Assembly (NCBI GenBank): GCA_002345725.1
Contig: DDWP01000073.1
Coordinates: forward strand, 1-10,853
DNA: 10,853 bases
Source: Candidatus Shapirobacteria bacterium UBA2283
GTDB lineage: Bacteria > Patescibacteriota > Microgenomatia > UBA12405
Direction of reading: 5' to 3'
Numbering within the stretch: position 1 is the stretch's first letter; the number at the start of each line of letters is the position of its first letter. Shown here in pieces: positions 7,486 through 10,853 of this stretch. Made by a program: the position numbers and the translations under genes. The notes below the pieces were generated by a model that was not told the origin of the DNA, ran no database searches, and saw only the letters and a program-made list of their open reading frames with translations.

Positions 7486-7510
7486 AAACTGTAAACTATA
7501 CTATAACAAA
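7486..7510. promoter_or_regulatory. Compact divergent promoter region between the nucleotide-sugar operon and the glycosyltransferase operon
   Basis: Only 25 bases separate two divergent ATG codons. On the plus strand TATACT (7497-7502) ends eight bases before the ATG at 7511. On the minus strand TATAGT (7500-7495) ends nine bases before the ATG at 7485, with a second overlapping copy at 7505-7500. The opposing hexamers overlap, so the two operons may compete for polymerase. Neither gene has a Shine-Dalgarno site, which fits leaderless or near-leaderless messages. An alternative plus-strand pair is TTGACG (7461-7466) and TAAACT (7485-7490), spaced 18 bases. Transcription starts are not proven. 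Confidence 0.4.
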
Positions 7511-8575
7511 ATGGCCCGCTTTTTATTAGTCACACATATCTACCCTCCAGCTATCGACGGAGGTTCCAGGGTTATCGCCAAAATGGGGGAGTATTTCCGC
7601 TCACAAGGCCATGAGATTATGGTCTTAACTAGCGACGCCACCTCCACCGATGATTTTACCCATGCTTATCAAAGAGTGAACAACCCTGGCTTACCGGTAT
7701 ACACCACTTTCCATCGCCCTCTTAAATTAATTTCCAAAGTTCTTAGTAAAGGCCCAATCTTCAAAATAGTTCCCTTCTTTAAGTTTTTATTTTTATGTTT
7801 TAAGTTTAAACCTGATTACATTATTGCCGGCCCCATGCCCACCACCACTATTCTCTACGCTAGATTAATTCGATTATTTACCCACTCTAAATTAATTATC
7901 AATGCTTCTTTTCACCCTACCGACCCAGAATTTCACCAACCAATATTGATAAATACCCTAAAGTCAGCCGACTTCGTCTGGACACTTACTGACTTTGAAA
8001 CAAATTATTTTCATAAAAACTTTGGTATCCCCAAATCAAAGTTAATCAATATCGGCAACGGCATTGACTCATCGCTTATTACCAAATCACCAACTATTGT
8101 TAAAAACAAATTATTATTTATTGGTAGCTTTTCTGCCCACAAAGGTTTAGAAACATTATTTGCTGCTTTTAAACTACTACCCAAAAAATATTCTCTAACC
8201 ATCGCCGGTAACCCTACCCTCCATAAATTAAACATACCAAAAAACATCAAAGTTCTTACCAACTTCAAGTCAAAGAAACTAGCACACATCATAGACCAAT
8301 GCTCTATACTCATTTCTCCCTCTACCCAAGAAAGCTTTGGACTAGTTCTCCTTGAGGCCATGGCTCGAGGTAAACCTGTCATCGCTGCCAACATCCCAGC
8401 ATCTGCCGAACTAGTCAAAAAATCTAAAGGAGGTCTTCTTTTTGAACCAGGTAACCCACAAGACCTGGCTGCGAAAATCTTAAAAATTTCTCTAGACCGT
8501 CACGGTCTATCTTACGCAATTAATCATACATGGGATAAAATAGGAGAGTCACTATGGCAAAAAATATCATCCTAG
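7511..8575 (+). CDS. Glycosyltransferase family 4 (GT-B fold, retaining type)
   Basis: It probably transfers a sugar from a nucleotide donor to a growing glycan at the cytoplasmic membrane face. The 354-residue product has an N-terminal acceptor half beginning ARFLLVTHIYPPAIDGGSR, typical of GT4 proteins. The donor half starts near residue 198, with LLFIGSFSAHKGLETL (Lys211) and LTIAGN (229-234). The E-x7-E motif is Glu274 and Glu282 in ESFGLVLLEAMARGKPV. A longer reading from 7436 would run into the divergent membrane-protein gene. The ATG at 7511 directly before the conserved opening is preferred, although it has no Shine-Dalgarno. Its last 22 bases overlap the DUF192 gene. Donor and acceptor are unknown. 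Confidence 0.92.
   Translation: MARFLLVTHIYPPAIDGGSRVIAKMGEYFRSQGHEIMVLTSDATSTDDFTHAYQRVNNPGLPVYTTFHRPLKLISKVLSKGPIFKIVPFFKFLFLCFKFKPDYIIAGPMPTTTILYARLIRLFTHSKLIINASFHPTDPEFHQPILINTLKSADFVWTLTDFETNYFHKNFGIPKSKLINIGNGIDSSLITKSPTIVKNKLLFIGSFSAHKGLETLFAAFKLLPKKYSLTIAGNPTLHKLNIPKNIKVLTNFKSKKLAHIIDQCSILISPSTQESFGLVLLEAMARGKPVIAANIPASAELVKKSKGGLLFEPGNPQDLAAKILKISLDRHGLSYAINHTWDKIGESLWQKISS
8542..8547 (+). promoter_or_regulatory. Shine-Dalgarno site for the DUF192 gene
   Basis: AGGAGA lies six bases before the ATG at 8554, inside the 3' end of the GT4 gene. It is the clearest ribosome-binding site in the window and supports this start. It contrasts with the other starts, which lack such a site at a usable distance. 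Confidence 0.6.
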
Positions 8576-9003
8576 CTTTTCTCATACTATTACTACTAGT
8601 CATAATCTACTTGATATTTTTCAACCGACCTCCAGTCGAAACTCTAAAGATAGACATCAAAGGCAAGACCTACAATCTGGAGATAGCCAAAACCATTCCC
8701 CAAAAAATGCAAGGTTTAATGAACCGAAACCATTTGTGCCCTGACTGTGGCATGATTTTTATATCACCCATAGACACTCCTCAAAGCTTTTGGATGAAAA
8801 ATACTTTTATTCCTCTTGATATGATTTTTGTCAACTTAAAGGGAGAGGTGGTTAATATACTTACCGCTGAGGCTGAAGCCAAAGACGAAAATGGCGCCTA
8901 CAAATTTTTCCAAAGCTCTTCTCCTGCAGCTTATGTTATCGAGCTCAACGCCGGCGACGCTTCAAAATTAAAACTTATCCCTGGAGATGTCATCAAACTT
9001 TAG
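8554..9003 (+). CDS. DUF192 family protein, membrane-anchored
   Basis: The 149-residue protein has a strong N-terminal hydrophobic segment (about 5-23) and then a soluble DUF192 domain, probably outside the membrane. Family landmarks are the QGLMNR block near residue 53, a GMIF segment, the hallmark SFWMKNTFIPLDMIFV (about 75-90), YVIELNAGD and a terminal PGDVIKL. Two cysteines (CPDC, about 62-65) lie in the loop before GMIF. The family is widespread but its biochemical role is not established, so I assign none. The gene begins inside the GT4 gene (22-base overlap) behind a good Shine-Dalgarno site. It ends inside the GT2 gene (17-base overlap), so it is expressed with both transferases. Confidence 0.93.
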   Translation: MAKNIILAFLILLLLVIIYLIFFNRPPVETLKIDIKGKTYNLEIAKTIPQKMQGLMNRNHLCPDCGMIFISPIDTPQSFWMKNTFIPLDMIFVNLKGEVVNILTAEAEAKDENGAYKFFQSSSPAAYVIELNAGDASKLKLIPGDVIKL

Positions 9004-9940
9004 TCTCACTATTCCAAATTATAACGGTGCCGCTTTTCTACCCGACTGTCTTGATTCACTGATTGTCGCCATTAAAAACTGCCCCGATTCACAATTTGAA
9101 ATAATCCTCGTAGACAATGGCTCCAAAGACGAAAGTATCGCCATATTTCAAAAATATAGTGAATTGAAAATTTTAAATTGTAAATTAAAAATTATTTGTC
9201 ATCAGACAAATAAGGGTTTTGCTGGGGGAGTCAACCCTGGGATCATCGCTTCAAAATACCCCTGGGTAGTTCTGGTCAACAACGACCTAACCGTATCTCC
9301 CAACTGGTTTAAAATTGTCAGTCAACAAATTACCCCAGACATTGCCACTTATTATGGCCTAGTCCTAACTAAAGACGGCAAACAAATCGAGTCAGAAGGC
9401 CTCGACTTTCACTACTCCGGCAAATGCAACAATATTAACAACCACCAAAGTTTTCATAAATCGTATTTCATAAATCATAAATCGTCTTTTATTTGGGGTG
9501 CTCCTGCATCTCTCATCGTCTACAACAAAAATATACTCGCCTCAATTGGCAATTTTGACGAAGATTTCTTCGCCTACGAAGAAGATGTCGACGTCGCTCT
9601 CCGACTTCATAAATTAGGCCACAAAACACTCTACATTCCTTCGGCCATCTCTTATCATCTCGGTAGCGGTACTAGTAGTAAAATGGGTAATTTCCGAAAC
9701 AGAATGGATTTTAAAAACTGGATATATATCATCATTAAAAACTTTTCTAAAAAAGAAATTATTAGCAATCTTCCGACTATCATCGAACAACGTTTACGCA
9801 ACTTATCTGGAGTTATCAAAAACACCCCACTTCTCCAAGTACCATCCACTATCTTTAAATTATTCTATGAAGTAATTACTCACATCCCCACCATGCTAAA
9901 AAAACGCCACCAATTCCAAAAGTTACTAAAACATAATTAA
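8987..9940 (+). CDS. Glycosyltransferase family 2 (GT-A fold, inverting type)
   Basis: The 317-residue protein opens with the GT2 signature SLTIPNYNGAAFLPDCLDSL, then EIILVDNGSKDES (38-50) and NKGFAGGVNPG (75-85). Next comes the metal/nucleotide-binding VLVNND (95-100), in the NND form common in rhamnosyltransferase-like GT2 enzymes. FIWGAPASLIVY (168-179) and FFAYEEDVDVALRL (194-207), carrying the likely catalytic acidic residues, follow. The C-terminal third is basic and may lie along the membrane. The ATG at 8987 overlaps the DUF192 3' end and no later in-frame start precedes the signature. The GGAG directly abutting the ATG is too close to act as a normal ribosome site. Two AT-rich repeat tracts are read in frame (9162-9196 and 9455-9485). 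Rhamnosyl transfer is only a family-level guess. Confidence 0.92.
   Translation: MSSNFSLTIPNYNGAAFLPDCLDSLIVAIKNCPDSQFEIILVDNGSKDESIAIFQKYSELKILNCKLKIICHQTNKGFAGGVNPGIIASKYPWVVLVNNDLTVSPNWFKIVSQQITPDIATYYGLVLTKDGKQIESEGLDFHYSGKCNNINNHQSFHKSYFINHKSSFIWGAPASLIVYNKNILASIGNFDEDFFAYEEDVDVALRLHKLGHKTLYIPSAISYHLGSGTSSKMGNFRNRMDFKNWIYIIIKNFSKKEIISNLPTIIEQRLRNLSGVIKNTPLLQVPSTIFKLFYEVITHIPTMLKKRHQFQKLLKHN
9162..9196 (+). repeat. AT-rich short-period repeat tract within the GT2 gene
   Basis: Degenerate units of about six to seven bases (AATTG, AAATTG, TAAATTA and similar) run through this stretch almost without C. It encodes residues about 59-70 of the GT2 protein, ELKILNCKLKII, between the VDNGS block and NKGFAGG. 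The composition differs sharply from the surrounding C-rich coding DNA. Confidence 0.5.
9455..9485 (+). repeat. CATAAATCGT tandem repeat tract within the GT2 gene
   Basis: The unit CATAAATCGT occurs at 9455-9464 and again at 9476-9485. A shortened copy, CATAAAT, at 9469-9475 directly abuts the second full unit. The tract encodes part of HKSYFINHKSSF (residues 157-168), just before the conserved IWGAPAS block. The repeat is visible at DNA and protein level and keeps the reading frame. Confidence 0.65.
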
Positions 9941-9942
9941 GT

Positions 9943-10728
9943 CTACCTCCACCTGCGATGTGGATCTCTTGGTTCATTCACAAAATCTTTTTCTCGACCT
10001 AATGGACTTATCCCGATACCACCCACAGAATCCTTCAATCTGCCAAAAGCACCTTTCTCCAAAATAAAATTAATTTTTGGATCATCACCAAATCTAAGAC
10101 CCTTCACCTCAGCAAAAGAACGAACAGGACCCAAAGATGAATCACTAAAACCAAGATAATTATCACCATCAACAAGAGCGATTTTAATTAAGGTCGCCAT
10201 AGCCGGTTCATACGCCAGAGGTACATCAAAACCACGCAATACATCCTTAGCTTTCATTAAACTATACAAGTCCCTCCAAGATTCACCTACTCCATTATGT
10301 TTACGTCCCTCTTTAACAAATGACACGTTTCCATCATCATCTGGTCTCTGCCAACGAGACAATTTCGTCTCAAAAGTATAAGCGCCTTTCTTTTTTGTAA
10401 CACGGTAATAACCAGTATCAACCACACAATCTCCCGAGTACATCGACGCCATTCTTACAGCTACCATAAATCTTGCCTCAACAAACGGAATTTTTATCTC
10501 TTTCTTAACACTATTTACATAAGTTCGGTCATACAAGCTCCTTTTATCAACATCAGATAAAGTCATATACGCATCATTAAGGTCCTGAAATCTAGCTTTA
10601 GCGCCAGGCTCACTATTGAAATCCGGATGATATTCCCTTGCCAACTTTCTAAAAGCACTTTTTATTTCTGTCAAAGTAGCTCCTCTTGACACCCCTAATA
10701 TTTCATAATAGTCAGAACTAGTTGTCAT
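9943..10728 (-). CDS. J-domain (DnaJ-like) protein with an unrecognised C-terminal region
   Basis: Residues 5-70 form a clear J domain: DYYEILGVS at 6-14, helix II with AFRKLAREY, the diagnostic HPD at 34-36, and FQDLNDAYMTLSD. It should stimulate an Hsp70 (DnaK) ATPase in the cytosol. The remaining ~190 residues lack the Gly/Phe linker, the CxxCxGxG zinc repeats and recognisable DnaJ substrate-binding domains, so it is not canonical DnaJ. This region is soluble, with no membrane segment, and ends in a basic RDPHRRWR tail. I do not recognise it. The stop lies two bases from the GT2 stop on the opposite strand. TAGAAT (10741-10736) lies seven bases before the ATG and no Shine-Dalgarno is seen. 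Confidence 0.9.
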   Translation of the reverse strand: MTTSSDYYEILGVSRGATLTEIKSAFRKLAREYHPDFNSEPGAKARFQDLNDAYMTLSDVDKRSLYDRTYVNSVKKEIKIPFVEARFMVAVRMASMYSGDCVVDTGYYRVTKKKGAYTFETKLSRWQRPDDDGNVSFVKEGRKHNGVGESWRDLYSLMKAKDVLRGFDVPLAYEPAMATLIKIALVDGDNYLGFSDSSLGPVRSFAEVKGLRFGDDPKINFILEKGAFGRLKDSVGGIGISPLGREKDFVNEPRDPHRRWR

Positions 10729-10767
10729 GACATCAATTCTATTCTAGAAACTGTTAAAATCAAACAT
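10729..10767. promoter_or_regulatory. Divergent promoter region between the J-domain gene and the right-edge glycosyltransferase
   Basis: This 39-base gap has -10-like hexamers on both strands. TAGAAT (10741-10736) ends seven bases before the J-domain ATG on the minus strand. TAAAAT (10755-10760) ends seven bases before the plus-strand ATG at 10768. A weak -35, TTGATT (10763-10758), lies 16 bases from the minus-strand hexamer. Neither gene has a Shine-Dalgarno site, so both transcripts may start at or beside the A of ATG. This is inferred from spacing only. Confidence 0.4.
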
Positions 10768-10853
10768 ATGATTATAGGCATAGACATTTGCTCGATTCCT
10801 TATGGAACTGGAGTCAGCAACTATACTCTCAATCTTGTCCGCCATCTAGTTAG
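10768..10853 (+). CDS. N-terminal fragment of a GT4-like glycosyltransferase, cut by the right edge
   Basis: The visible 28 codons begin MIIGIDICSIPYGTGVSNYT and continue into NLVRHLV. The pattern IGID...GTGVxxYxxxL is the usual opening of one group of GT4 glycosyltransferases, whose Gly-rich turn and following helix contact the acceptor. The frame is open to the edge. The ATG follows a TAAAAT hexamer by seven bases. With only the first strand-turn-helix visible, the family is likely but the specificity cannot be addressed. Confidence 0.65.
   Translation, partial: MIIGIDICSIPYGTGVSNYTLNLVRHLV

Noticed and set aside
7436..7510. Longer GT4 reading frame starting at 7436
   Set aside because: It would overlap the first 50 bases of the divergent membrane-protein gene, and its 25 extra residues resemble no GT4 N-terminus. 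The GT4 opening begins right after the ATG at 7511.
8011..8418. Minus-strand open frame of 135 codons
   Set aside because: It is the complement of the GT4 donor domain, with no independent support.
9945..9970. Small hairpin TCCAC-(7)-GTGGA as a terminator between the convergent GT2 and J-domain genes
   Set aside because: The stem is only five base pairs, lies inside the J-domain coding sequence and has no T-run on either strand.
1..10853. CRISPR array, tRNA/rRNA genes or a complete insertion sequence
   Set aside because: No regularly spaced direct repeats with unique spacers, no cloverleaf or rRNA-like stretch, and no transposase frame were seen.

Overview
The window is AT-rich, gene-dense DNA holding an envelope-polysaccharide locus. 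The compact layout suggests a Candidate Phyla Radiation (Patescibacteria) bacterium: genes overlap or sit a few bases apart, Shine-Dalgarno sites are rare, a J-domain protein lies among glycosyltransferases, and a secreted subtilase carries DUF5648-like repeats. That assignment is inference from style. TGA is used as a stop (the GMD gene ends in TGA inside an ATGA overlap), which argues against the recoded TGA=Gly lineages.

Layout, left to right. (1) 1-2048, minus strand: a large secreted subtilisin-like protease, cut by the left edge. Its catalytic domain is interrupted by a jelly-roll-like insert, and its C-terminus starts a tandem repeat. (2) 2049-2230: a non-coding gap with a 22-codon remnant of a second UDP-glucose dehydrogenase and a motif resembling the end of a REP/IS200-type element. 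(3) 2231-7485, minus strand: five tightly packed genes. In transcription order these are a flippase-like membrane protein, UDP-glucose 4-epimerase (GalE), UDP-glucose 6-dehydrogenase, GDP-mannose 4,6-dehydratase (GMD) and GDP-L-fucose synthase. (4) 7511-9940, plus strand, divergent from (3): GT4 glycosyltransferase, DUF192 protein and GT2 glycosyltransferase, each overlapping the next. (5) 9943-10728, minus strand: a J-domain protein with an unrecognised C-terminal region. (6) 10768-10853, plus strand: the first 28 codons of another GT4-like glycosyltransferase.

Together, region (3) would supply UDP-galactose, UDP-glucuronate and GDP-fucose, plus a polytopic membrane protein. Region (4) and the gene at the right edge supply transferases that could use those sugars on a lipid or protein acceptor. 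I see no CRISPR array, tRNA, rRNA or complete mobile element. The points most worth a second look are the protease architecture, the dehydrogenase scar, the recurrent promoter-like hexamers placed 6-9 bases before start codons, and two AT-rich repeat tracts read in frame inside the GT2 gene.
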